Positions 18,968 to 27,992 of a stretch of 64,000 nucleotides of DNA are shown one piece after another. The notes below the pieces were generated by a model. That model saw only the letters and a list, made by a program, of their open reading frames with translations. It was not told the DNA's origin and did no database searches. Each line of letters starts with the position of its first letter. The first letter of the stretch is position 1. Source of the DNA: G963675935 sp963719005 (GTDB lineage: Bacteria; Planctomycetota; Planctomycetia; Pirellulales; Thermoguttaceae); NCBI GenBank assembly GCA_963719005.1, contig CAVRAR010000003.1, positions 186,001 through 250,000 on the forward strand, in the 5' to 3' direction. Both the position numbers and the translations under genes were made by a program.

Positions 18968-19037
18968 GGCGGGGCAGACATTCTTGTCTGCCATAAGTGC
19001 CGCATTGCTCGCGGCAAACAGGAATGTCTGCCCCACC
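18968..19037. repeat. Inverted-repeat element, GGGGCAGACATTC family, copy B
   Basis: Arms of 25 bases at 18968-18992 and 19013-19037; the left arm matches copy C at all but one base. It lies right after the permease homology and is read through by that frame. Confidence 0.85.
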
Positions 19038-19079
19038 GTGCTGAAAAACGCGGCGGGACGCCGCATCTACGATAAACAG

Positions 19080-19114
19080 AAGCCCACGGATCCTGCGACC
19101 CGTGGGCTTTTTTT
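19080..19114 (+). terminator. Rho-independent terminator after the permease
   Basis: AAGCCCACGG and CCGTGGGCTT form a perfect 10-base stem around TCCTGCGAC-type loop bases, followed by a run of T. It supports the permease transcript ending here. Confidence 0.85.
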
Positions 19115-19360
19115 GCGCGGGTGCGGGAGGGTTCGACGCACCCGAAGTAACGCATGGGTGAACAATCGCCGCGAAGTGGTCGCGGAAACGGCGAGGGTTT
19201 GTCCGTGACCGCGCTGCGATCGTCCCTCCATCCTTTTCTACGCATCGAAAATGCGGCATGTTCGCCACACTCGGCAGGAGCCGACCACGCCCGGCCACAA
19301 CTAGTCTTGTGGGCCGAGAATCGCTTCCGACCGGCCCGGCCTCGCGTCGATACAAAGACC

Positions 19361-19921
19361 ATGATGGATCCGGCCGTGAAAACCGCGATGGCCCTTTGCG
19401 TTCTTCTAGCAGGAGTCTGTGCGGCGATGTTGTTCCGAGGCGGGCCGCCGGTGGCGACTTCAGCCGCCCCCCCCGCCGCAGCACCGCTACTCATCCACTC
19501 CGGAGACGACAATGCCCTGAGCGATCGTCAGGCACAAGCGACGTCGATCTCCCGGCGGCCTGCGACGTTGGTGAAGCCTCTTGATGGCGAGAAGTCGCCT
19601 CCGCCGCTGGCGGCAAGGTATCCCGAGACCGATCGCCCATCCGAGTCGCGTCGCGGCGTTTCGATCGACCTGATGCTGCCCGCCAACGAGACGCGCACGC
19701 ACACGATTGTCGACGGCGACACACTGGCCGCGTTGGCCCAGCGTTATCTGGGATCGCCCGCTCGCGCCGGCGAGATTTTCGACGCGAACCGCAACGTGCT
19801 TTCCGATCCCGAACTGTTGCCGATCGGCGTGGAATTGAAGATACCGCCTACGCGCTGCTCGACGATCGCAGCCGTGAGTCCGGCCAACGTGTACTCCGTC
19901 GCTTCCGCCGCCGGCTCGTAG
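19361..19921 (+). CDS. LysM-domain protein with N-terminal membrane anchor
   Basis: Starts MMDPAVKTAMALCVLLAGVC, a hydrophobic anchor or signal followed by a Pro/Ala-rich linker. A LysM motif occupies about residues 115-168 (THTIVDGDTLAALAQRYLGS, then AGEIFDANRNVLSDPELLPI), which binds peptidoglycan or chitin-like glycans; many planctomycete proteins end just after it. It is about 186 residues, probably exported to the cell wall or periplasm. Upstream in-frame codons back to 19154 lie in the region after the terminator and are not believed. The last 26 residues, after KIPP, overlap the convergent hemD gene and may not be genuine. Confidence 0.75.
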   Translation: MMDPAVKTAMALCVLLAGVCAAMLFRGGPPVATSAAPPAAAPLLIHSGDDNALSDRQAQATSISRRPATLVKPLDGEKSPPPLAARYPETDRPSESRRGVSIDLMLPANETRTHTIVDGDTLAALAQRYLGSPARAGEIFDANRNVLSDPELLPIGVELKIPPTRCSTIAAVSPANVYSVASAAGS

Positions 19922-20616
19922 CCAAGCTCCCGCAGAACGCCGCTGGTGATCGGACTGATGCTCGCCAGCTTGGCGCGTCGCAACTCGTCGCCAAAGAGTC
20001 TGGCCAGCGATCGGGCAATGGCCGAACTGGTGACCGTAATCCAATCGATCTTGCCGGCGTGAAGCAGCGCCGCCGCCTCGGTACTGGGACGCTCGACGTC
20101 GGTGCTGTTGTAGACCACCACCTGCTCGACGACGGCGCCGGCGGCGGCCAATCGCTCGGCCAGCACTTCGCGGCCACGGCTCGCCCGGGCCAGAAGAAAG
20201 CGCTGTCCGGCGGCATGGCTCGCCAATGCCTCGGCCAGCGATTCCGCTCGAAACTGTTCGGGCACAAGATCGGCTTGGCGGCCGTATCGGGCCAACTCCT
20301 CGGCCGTGCCCGGTCCCATCGCCGCCAGCTTCGGAGAGCGGATCGCACGCGGTCCGAGACGATCAAAGAGGAAGCGGACGCCGTTGGCGCTCGAAAACAC
20401 CAGCCAGTCGTACTCGTCCAATCGAGCCAGTGCCTCGTCAACGGGCTGCCAATCGTCCGGGGGCGAAATACGAATCGCCGGCTGCACGATCACTTCGGCC
20501 CCCAACGCCCGCAGCCGTTCGGCCAGCGGCTCGGGACCATCGCCCGGGCGAGTGACCATCACACACACGCCGAGCAGCGGTCGCGACGGGTCCGTGGTGG
20601 AGCGTTGAATCTGCAT
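19744..20616 (-). CDS. hemD: Uroporphyrinogen-III synthase
   Basis: Closes hydroxymethylbilane into uroporphyrinogen III in haem and corrinoid synthesis. Its 290 residues are somewhat longer than the usual 250-260. Recognisable parts: MVTRPGDGPEPLAERLRALG, VFSSANGVRFLFDRL, KLAAMGPGTAEELARYG, RGREVLAERLAAAGAVV, DWITVTSSAIARSLARLFG and ASISPITSGVLRELGYEP. After TLAGLTAAIVEQ (about 19850) the tail does not look homologous and lies antisense to the LysM domain, so the real stop is probably near 19850. The gene is divergent from the HIT gene. Confidence 0.88.
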   Translation of the reverse strand: MQIQRSTTDPSRPLLGVCVMVTRPGDGPEPLAERLRALGAEVIVQPAIRISPPDDWQPVDEALARLDEYDWLVFSSANGVRFLFDRLGPRAIRSPKLAAMGPGTAEELARYGRQADLVPEQFRAESLAEALASHAAGQRFLLARASRGREVLAERLAAAGAVVEQVVVYNSTDVERPSTEAAALLHAGKIDWITVTSSAIARSLARLFGDELRRAKLASISPITSGVLRELGYEPAAEATEYTLAGLTAAIVEQRVGGIFNSTPIGNSSGSESTLRFASKISPARAGDPR

Positions 20617-20631
20617 GGCGGAAGTCCCCGG

Positions 20632-20659
20632 TTGCCGTCAAGGCGAACCCTGCTATACT
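20632..20659 (+). promoter_or_regulatory. Sigma70-type promoter of the HIT gene
   Basis: TTGCCG at 20632-20637 and TATACT at 20654-20659 with a 16-base spacer; AAGGAGGG follows at 20667, before ATG 20683. It starts within the short gap after the divergent hemD start. Confidence 0.6.
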
Positions 20660-20682
20660 ACGCCCAAGGAGGGTTTTCCGCT

Positions 20683-21027
20683 ATGGCCGAAAAAACGATT
20701 TTCAAGCGAATCATCGACCGGGAGATTCCCGCCAAGATCGTCTACGAGGACGAGCACTGTCTGGCGTTCGAGGACATCCACCCGGCCGCGCCGACGCATC
20801 TGATCGTGATTCCGAAGAAGGAGATCGCCTCGGTCGACGACGCGAGCCCCGAAGACGAGGTGATTTTGGGCCATTTGTTTGTCGCCATGCGTGCCATCGC
20901 CGCCAAGTTGGGGCTTACGGACGGATATCGCGTGGTGACCAACTGCGGCCGCGACGCCGGCCAGGAGGTCATGCACATCCATTTCCACATGCTGGCCGGC
21001 CGCAAGTTCCGTTGGCCGCCGGGATAA
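20683..21027 (+). CDS. HIT-family nucleotide hydrolase (HinT-like)
   Basis: A 114-residue intact protein with the expected length of HinT purine nucleoside phosphoramidases. It starts MAEKTIFKRIIDREIPAKIV. CLAFEDIHPAAPTHLIVIPK and the histidine triad H98-I-H100-F-H102 are complete; VTNCGRDAGQEVMHIHFHML is typical. The enzyme hydrolyses AMP-linked phosphoramidates in the cytoplasm; its biological substrate is uncertain. It has its own promoter and a strong ribosome site, and is followed by a palindromic repeat. Confidence 0.95.
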   Translation: MAEKTIFKRIIDREIPAKIVYEDEHCLAFEDIHPAAPTHLIVIPKKEIASVDDASPEDEVILGHLFVAMRAIAAKLGLTDGYRVVTNCGRDAGQEVMHIHFHMLAGRKFRWPPG

Positions 21028-21042
21028 CCTTTGGTCTTGACC

Positions 21043-21120
21043 GGTGGGGCAGACATTCTTGTCTGCCAAGAAACCGGGCAAATTGGGGCAGATAGGGCAG
21101 ACAAGAATGTCTGCCCCACC
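21043..21120. repeat. Inverted-repeat element, GGGGCAGACATTC family, copy C
   Basis: Two perfectly complementary 25-base arms (21043-21067 and 21096-21120) flank a 28-base loop. It lies 15 bases after the HIT stop and could also end that transcript. Confidence 0.88.
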
Positions 21121-21213
21121 GTTCTCCGAAAATCTCGGTGGAAAAGGGAACCGGGTCGGCTTGGTTGCGTCTATAATGAGAGAGGTAGGACCACCGCTTC
21201 GGAGCTTACCCCT

Positions 21214-24200
21214 ATGTCGAGCGGAATAGCCACCCCACCTCCAATGCCGCCTCAGACGCCGGTCGTCACGCCGCCCGACTACGAAGGCGTGATCGATCAA
21301 CGGCTGCGGCAGACGCGACGCCAGGTCAAAACGATCGATCTGGCCAGCAGATTGGTCGGGCTGGGGATCGGCGTGCTTGTTTATCTGTTCGCAGCCTCGC
21401 TGGCCGACCATTGGCTGGTGGCCGGCGGCCTTCCGGTTTGGGCGCGGCTGCTGCTTTGGTTCGGACTGGTCGCGGGAACGGTTGCCTACTCGGTCTGCCT
21501 GCTGCTGCCTTCAATGCTGCATCGCATCAATCCGCTCTTCGCGGCCGCCACGATCGAGGAGAGCGAGCATACGCTCAAGAATAGCCTCATCAATTTCCTG
21601 TTGCTCCGCGGTCGGCGCGCGGAAGTGGCGGCGCCGTTTTATCGCGGGATGGAGTCGCGCGCCGCGGCCGACCTGTCGAGGGTCAGCATCGAGGTGGCGG
21701 TCGATCGGACTCATCTGCTGCACCTGGTGTGGGTGCTGGCAATCGCGGTGGCGATGTTTTTCCTCTATCTGCTGGTGTCGCCAAAAAGCCCGCTTTCGTC
21801 GGCCGCGCGAATCCTGCTTCCGTGGTCGACAATCGACGCGCCCACGCGGGTGATGATTCGCGACGTGCAGCCCGGCGACAGAACGGTCTTTTACGGCGAT
21901 TCGATCGACGTTTCGGCCATGGTCACCGGCTTGCGGCAGAACGAGCCGCTGCTGTTGGTTTATAGCACCGCCGACGGGCAAATTGTCGATCAGACAATTG
22001 GCATGAAGCTCGCCGAAGACGGCCTCTATTACCGTTGCCATTTCCCGCCGGGCAATCTCAGCTTTCAACAGGATTGCGAGTACTTCTTGGCCGCCGGCGA
22101 TTGCCGCAGCCCCTGCTATCACATCCGCGTCGAAACTGCGCCGGCTATCGCCGTCGATAGCGTTACTTACCACTATCCGCCCTATACCGAGCGGGCCGAT
22201 CGCACGGTCAAACAGGACGGCAACCTGAATGCGATCGATGGAACCGAAGTCACGCTGCACGCCACGGCCAACACGGAGATCAGGTCCGGCTCGGCCGAAA
22301 TCGACCTCGGCTGCACCGGCCGCCCGGCCCCCGCATGACTACGGACGGCCGATCTGCCAGCGGCCATATTACGTTGCGGCTGATGCCCGGCGATCCTTCG
22401 CACCCCGAGTACGATTCCTACCAGGTTCGCTTCGAGAATATCGAGAGCCAGCCGAATCCCCAGCCGATCCGGCATCACATCGACGTGAGTCGCGACCTGT
22501 CGCCCGACGTGCAACTGCTCGACCCGCCCCCGGAAGACGCGCAGGTGGCCGAGAATGGAAAGCTGCCGATCAGGGTGCGAGCCGAAGATCCCGACTTCGC
22601 GCTGCGATCTGTGACTGTGCGAGCTGTGCATGACAGCCGAAGCCTGTCGATCGCCCCGCTGCTGGAGAAGAAGCGTCCGGCGAAACCCTGGCCGGGCGAG
22701 TTCCTGGGGACGTACTCCTTTGAGCCCCTAAAGCTCGGCCTGAAAGCCGGCGACCGCGTCGAGTATTGGGCTGAAGCCGAAGACAACCGCGAGCCCGAGG
22801 CCAACCGCTCAGCCACCGAAAAGCACTCATTCGTCGTCGTCGCGCCCGGTACGCAACCGCCGCAAGACCAGCAAGACAAACCCGGCGCGGCCAAGGACGA
22901 TCAGCCTCAGACCGAGCAGAAGAAGAACGCCAACAAAGACAGCAAGTCCGCCGACGACAAAGTCGCGGACGATAAGAACGGCGAGTCCGCCGACAAAACC
23001 GACCAGAAGAAGGATGACAATAATGGCGAAAAGGGCAGCGAGAAGAATAGCAAAAAGAACAACGAAAAATCGCCCGGCGCGAAAAACGGCGGCGATCAGC
23101 ATCAAAAGGCGGATCAAGACGCCGATAATCGCGACGAGCGAACCGATCCCAACGATCCGGGCGATGTGATTGAAAAGACCCTCAAGGATCTCGAACAGGA
23201 ACAGCAGCGGCAGCAGCAGAAAAATCAAAAGGGCGAAAACAAGAAAGACGCCCAGAAGGGTGACAGCCAAAAGGGCAACGGCGACCAACAGGCCGAGAAT
23301 CAAAAGGGCGATGCTCAGAAGGGTGACGCTCAGAAGGGCGAGAACCAGAAGGGCGACGGCAACCAACAGGCCGAGAATCAAAAGGGTGACGCTCAGAAGG
23401 GCGAGAACCAGAAGGGCGACGGCAACCAACAGGCCGAGAATCAAAAGGGCGATGCCCAGAAGGGCGAGAACCAGAAGGGCGACGGCAACCAACAGGCCGA
23501 GAATCAAAAGGGCGATGCCCAGAAGGGCGAGAACCAGAAGGGTGACGGCAACCAACAGGCCGAGAATCAAAAGGGTGACGCTCAGAAGGGCGAGAACCAG
23601 AAGGGCGACGGCAACCAACAGGCCGAGAATCAAAAGGGTGACGCTCAGAAGGGCGAGAACCAGAAGGGCGACGGCAACCAACAGGCCGAGAATCAAAAGG
23701 GTGACGCTCAGAAGGGCGAGAACCAGAAGGGCGACGGCAACCAACAGGCCGAGAATCAAAAGGGTGACGCCCAGAAGGGCGACGTAGGGGAGAGGGCCGA
23801 CAATCCGCACGAGGAGAACAAGAAGGATCAGAAGCGGCCGTCGGAATCCGCCCAGGCTACACCCGACCAGAAGCAATCGCCGGGAGCGGGCGAGAATTCC
23901 GGCGGCGGACCTCCCCCGAAGCCACAAGGCACGAATCAGGATCGAGCGAAGAAACCCGGAGAATCGGGCAACGCAAACGACAAGAAAGAGAACAAGGAAC
24001 CCCAATCGCCCAGCACGAGCGAACATCAATCGGATTCCAAGAGCGATACCGGCGGCGACAAATCTGGCGGTGCCGCCAAAGGCGGCGGTCAACAGGCCAA
24101 CAAGCAGGGCACGGGCAGTTCAGGCTCACACACCGCGTCCAATAACGGCGGCTCGAAGACCAAGGAGCCGGGCAATGGCCAAACCGGCGACAAGGCTGGC

Positions 24201-24869
24201 GACAAAACCGCATCGAAGGCTCCCACCGGCGGCAGCAAGGCCGCCGCGGAGGGCAGCGGCAGGGACGGCGAAAAGGGCTCCAATGCCAACGGTCAGGCCA
24301 AGCCGGGCGAGCAGACCGCTGCCGGTTCGCCTCAGCAGAAGCCGGCCGACGGCGGAAAGCCCGGCAACAGCGCCGCCGAAAACCCCGGCGCGCCGAACAA
24401 CGGCGGTTCAACTCCCGGCGGCGGCACCGGCCCGACAACAGGCCCGGGCAGTTCCGAGTCCGTCGAGACGCCCCCGGACGAAGCGAATCTCGATTACGCC
24501 CGGCGGCAGACGGAACTGGCGTTGGAGCATCTGCGCGATCAGTTGGCCAAGGAGAAGCCCGCCCTGCTGGATCGACTCGGCTGGACGAAGGAAGACGCCC
24601 GGCGGTTTATCGATAGATGGGAAGAGATGAAGCGCCTGGCGGCGGAAGCGGGACCACAGGGCGATGCAGCGCGGAAGGATTTTAACGACGCCCTTCGCAG
24701 TCTTGGTCTGCGGCCGCGCGGCACCGAGCTGCGCCACGGCGGCGTGGCGTCGGACAAGCCCGATAACCTTCGCGACGCCCGCAATTCCACCCCGCCGCCC
24801 GATTGGGACGAGCAGATGCGAGCCTACACTCGCGGCGTCGCCGGTGCGGATCGGCAAGAGAAGAAGTAG
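21214..24869 (+). CDS. DUF4175-like membrane protein with low-complexity repeat domain, frameshifted
   Basis: Starts MSSGIATPPPMPPQTPVVTP. Two N-terminal helices (LVGLGIGVLVYLFAASLADH and LLLWFGLVAGTVAYSVCLLL) are followed by a cytoplasmic helical stretch, a third helix (VWVLAIAVAMFFLYLLVSP), and a large beta-rich extracytoplasmic part with DGLYYRCHFPPGNLSFQQDC. This resembles the DUF4175-type proteins of planctomycetes. A frame change near 22330 splits it. The second half is a long Lys/Gln/Gly/Asn/Asp-rich segment with seven 21-residue repeats, then a folded C-terminal helix block (ELALEHLRDQLAKEKPALLD). Total about 1218 residues. The function of the family is not known to me; its composition suggests a protein of the envelope. 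Confidence 0.72.
23331..23771 (+). repeat. Seven-copy 63-bp coding minisatellite
   Basis: Each unit encodes QKGENQKGDGNQQAENQKGD plus Ala. The units differ only at scattered positions (GGC/GGT, GCT/GCC), so expansion is recent. Less regular relatives precede the array from about 23215. Confidence 0.95.
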
Positions 24870-24887
24870 CCGGCCCGTTGGCGGCGC

Positions 24888-24908
24888 GTGCGAAGTCGCA
24901 AGCGGCTT
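24888..24908. repeat. Diverged GAAGTCGCAAGCGGCTT repeat
   Basis: GCGAAGTCGCAAGCGGCTTG lies in the short convergent gap between the DUF4175-like gene and the isomerase-like gene. It has one change from the consensus. Confidence 0.65.
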
Positions 24909-24924
24909 GTTAGCCGGCCAGAAA

Positions 24925-25897
24925 CTACTTCGCCTCTTCGGTCAACTCTGCGTCCTTGGCCGCCGCCTTCGCCGGGTCGCCGGAGCGGACCGGGCGGCAA
25001 TCTCGGCGGCGACTTTGTCGAAATACTCGACGCTCTGGGCAATCTCGGGGAGCGAGTTCTCCCAATGGTATTCGTACTCGAAGGAGAAGACCCCCTTGAA
25101 TTGCTGCCGCCAGGCCTCTTCGAGCATCCCTCGCACGTTGCAGTCGCCCGTGCCCCACGGCACGTCGTGGTAGCCGTTGCCCTCTTTCTTTACGTCTTTG
25201 AAATGGAACGTGATGATGCGGCCTTCCAGCTTCTTCATGCATTCGACCGGATCGAAGCCCGATCGCTTCCAGTGGCCCGTGTCGCGCAGGCCCCGACGCG
25301 GTGGCTGCAGTTCTTTATAACGCGAGCGACGGTCTCGGGATTCCAGTAGTGCGACGGCTTCGGATGATCGTGAATGGCCAGGCGGATCTTGTACTCGTTG
25401 CAGAGCCTGTCGATCATGGGCACGTCCTCTTCGGCCGGCTCGGTGATGAAGGTGCCGATGCCCAATTCCTTCAGCCAAGCGAACCATTTCCGCCATCCGT
25501 CCTCGTTTTTCGGGTATTCCATCGAGGCGTAATTCGCCGGGATGAGGCCGTGATCGGCGAGCTTCTTTTTCAGAGCGACCCCGTACTCCTTGGCCATTCC
25601 CGGTTGGACGGCGACGTCGCCGAACTTCCCGCCGAGCTTCTGGCCGACGGAAAGGTCGATGTACTTCAGCCCCAAGGATGCGGTTTTTTCGATGGCCTCG
25701 AACAACGTGAAGAGTCGGAAGCAATAGGACGCACAGCCCAGATGCCAGCCGAGCGCTTCGGCGTGGGGGGCGCCCTTGGTCTTCGTCAACAGCTCGCCGG
25801 CGGCCAGCAACGGCCGGCCTCCAGTCATTAGACCCAGCCCTATTCCCAATGCTCCGCTCGTTTTCAGAAACTGCCGTCGGGTGCTGTTTTGCGTCAT
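24925..25897 (-). CDS. Tat-exported sugar phosphate isomerase/epimerase-like protein, frameshifted
   Basis: Xylose isomerase-like TIM barrel. The N-terminus, STRRQFLKTSGALGIGLGLM, is a twin-arginine signal, so the protein is folded before export. LGWHLGCASYCFRLFTLFEA, IPANYASMEYPKNEDGWRKW, ITEPAEEDVPMID and RLAIHDHPKPSHYWNPETVA contain the acidic and His residues expected at the metal site; the C-terminal half has CADTGHWKRSGFDPVECMKK, ITFHFKDVKKEG and FSFEYEYHWENS. Frame changes near 25290 and 24990. This family of secreted isomerase-like proteins is common in planctomycetes and often lies near glycoside hydrolases, as here. Exact substrate unknown. Confidence 0.8.
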
Positions 25898-25935
25898 CGT
25901 TCGCTCCTAGGGAAGATGCAACAGAGAAAGAAGAG

Positions 25936-27651
25936 TCAATGCAACGCCGTGCGCTTTGCAGGCGGAAACAACTGAAATTCGTTGATCGTCGGGCCGCCGC
26001 TTCCCTCGATATTGAGGCGAACGTGCCGTGCAGTGACGGCATCGAACTTCACCTCGTGATCCTTGCCTAGCGTCGCGCCTTTGAAGAACGTCACCCAGTC
26101 GCCGTCCTTCCGGCACTGCAACTGAAAGGCCTTGACGCGAACGCCGTAGTCGACGCACTCGTCGATTACGGCGCGGTTGAACGTCTCCGGCTCGCCGAGG
26201 TCCACCTCCAGCCAGCAGTTGCTTACGTCAGCGTCGGTGGCCCAACGCGTCGTGTCGTCGTCGTCTATCGCCATCTTCGCGGAAAATGCCTCCTCGTCGC
26301 GATAGACGTTCGATGCAGTGGCCTTCTTTCCCGAGGTCAAGGAATGCCCGCGACTCGAAACGGCGATGGGGGCGATGTCGATCGCCGGCTTTTCGAGGCG
26401 AAGCACAACGATGGTGTCGATCGGCTGTCGGTCGGCCTTCGGTATGGAGATCTCGATGCCGTCGTCGGTCTGGTTGACCTTCACGTCGCCGCCAGTAAGA
26501 AGACGGCTCTCGACGACCTTCGCTGGCAGCGCCGGAAGCCTCAACACTTCCTCGGGCCAGGCGAGGACATGCAGGTAGACCGTCTCGCCCTTGCGGGTGC
26601 AGGCAAGGTACTTGTTCGGCTTGTAGGGCCCGCCGCGCGTGCCGTAGATGCTCTCGCCGTACTTGGCCATCCAAGCCCCGATCTCCTTCAACCGATCGAT
26701 CTGACACTTTTCAATGGCTCCGGTCGGTTCCGGGCCGATGTTCAGCAACATGTTTCCGTCGCCGCCGGCGCAGCGGACCAGCATCTGTATGCAATCGGCC
26801 AGCGATTTCACGCCGTCTTTCGGCCCACCCCACGCCCATTGATCGTGCGCCGAGATCGTCATGCACGACTCCCAGGGGCGATCCATGCGGAAGGCGCCGA
26901 CCTCTTGCTCGGGCGTATCGTAATCGCCGCCGTCGCCGGTGCGATTATTCATGAGGATGCTCGGTTGCAGCGTGCGGGCCAGCTTGATCGTCTTGACGCC
27001 GCGGCCTTGAAACATCTGCGGCACGTCGCTCCAAATCGTCACCAGCGGCCCGTACTTCGTAATCAGTTCCTCGATCTGGCCGAGCAAGTAGCGATTGTAG
27101 GCGTCCAGATCGGACTTTTCCCGCTTCTTCTGGCCGCCGGGACTGGTCAAAGGGAAATCCGGATGATGCCAATCGCAGGTCGAGTAATACGTGCCGAAGG
27201 CGATGCCCTGCCTCTTGCAGGCGTCCGACAATTCTTTCACCACGTCCCTTTTGAAGGGGCTGTGCATGATGTTGTAGTCGGTGTACTTCGTATCCCACAG
27301 GCAGAAACCGTCGTGGTGCTTCGTCGTCAGCACGATGTACTTCATGCCCGCCGACTTGGCCGCCGCAACCCACTGGTCGGCGTTGAATTTCGTCGGGTCG
27401 AATCGCTTGTAGAGATTGTCGTATACCTCGATCGGCGTTTCCGCGCCGCGCGACCAGCCGATCTCGCGACCGGTGAGGCTGACCGGCCCCCAATGGATGA
27501 ACATGCCGAAACGCATCTCCTGCCAATGCCGCAGCGCCGCTGGATCCGGCTTCAGCCAAGGCTTCGGTTGCTCCTCGGCCCGAAGCTGAGCGGTGGCGAG
27601 CAGCACAAGCGTGAATGCTACGCAGAGCACGCGGATGATCCGGGCGTTCAT
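25936..27651 (-). CDS. Alpha-L-fucosidase, GH29, with C-terminal F5/8C-type domain
   Basis: Intact, 571 residues, with a Sec signal peptide (MNARIIRVLCVAFTLVLLAT, cleaved near residue 25). The GH29 barrel opens WQEMRFGMFIHWGPVSLTGR; YIVLTTKHHDGFCLWDTKYT and FGTYYSTCDWHHPDF are typical; the likely nucleophile is D209 in LVTIWSDVPQ. GNMLLNIGPEPTGAI marks the end of the barrel. Residues from about 435 on (SGKKATASNVYRDEEAFSAK, WLEVDLGEPETFNRAVIDE, ARHVRLNIEGSGG) form a discoidin/CBM32-like sugar-binding domain. Releases terminal L-fucose from glycans, probably in the periplasm or outside. Its neighbours (isomerase-like protein, GH106) suggest a pathway for deoxy-sugar-rich algal or plant glycans. 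Confidence 0.93.
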   Translation of the reverse strand: MNARIIRVLCVAFTLVLLATAQLRAEEQPKPWLKPDPAALRHWQEMRFGMFIHWGPVSLTGREIGWSRGAETPIEVYDNLYKRFDPTKFNADQWVAAAKSAGMKYIVLTTKHHDGFCLWDTKYTDYNIMHSPFKRDVVKELSDACKRQGIAFGTYYSTCDWHHPDFPLTSPGGQKKREKSDLDAYNRYLLGQIEELITKYGPLVTIWSDVPQMFQGRGVKTIKLARTLQPSILMNNRTGDGGDYDTPEQEVGAFRMDRPWESCMTISAHDQWAWGGPKDGVKSLADCIQMLVRCAGGDGNMLLNIGPEPTGAIEKCQIDRLKEIGAWMAKYGESIYGTRGGPYKPNKYLACTRKGETVYLHVLAWPEEVLRLPALPAKVVESRLLTGGDVKVNQTDDGIEISIPKADRQPIDTIVVLRLEKPAIDIAPIAVSSRGHSLTSGKKATASNVYRDEEAFSAKMAIDDDDTTRWATDADVSNCWLEVDLGEPETFNRAVIDECVDYGVRVKAFQLQCRKDGDWVTFFKGATLGKDHEVKFDAVTARHVRLNIEGSGGPTINEFQLFPPAKRTALH

Positions 27652-27992
27652 GGGTCAGCTCTCCCTGGAAAGGAAATGAAGGCGGGAAATCAAGGCGAGG
27701 AATAACTCATCCAACCTGACTATGGTTCATGATACAAAGTCGCAGCACGACCGACAAGCTGGCTGGTTGTAATAGTAATAACGGCTGCCGCGATTCGACA
27801 ACGGAATGATCCGCCAACAGTCACAAAAGCAACATCGTCACAACGCCCCGCGACTGCGGTCGCGGGGGGAAGAGAATACCGCGATTTCACACCACGATGT
27901 GGAAGCCACACTGTTGCCTTGGTAGAATGACCGTGCCGCGTGTGCTGTTTTGTCTCAAGTTCACACAAACTCGGAAGAATCGGATCGCGTTC
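27652..27992. other. Divergent intergenic region between GH29 and GH106 genes
   Basis: A gene-free region of 341 bases that should hold both promoters. It contains a perfect hairpin, CCCCGCGAC-TGCG-GTCGCGGGG (27846-27867). I see no convincing -35/-10 pair or operator. Confidence 0.5.

Noticed and set aside
23331..23771. CRISPR-like array
   Set aside because: Units are contiguous 63-base coding repeats with no variable spacers, in frame within a long protein.
22827..24092. A Leu/Val-rich, apparently membrane-spanning frame of 421 codons on the minus strand
   Set aside because: It is the complement of the Lys/Gln/Gly minisatellite; the hydrophobic repeats are a by-product of reading CTT/CTG-type complements.
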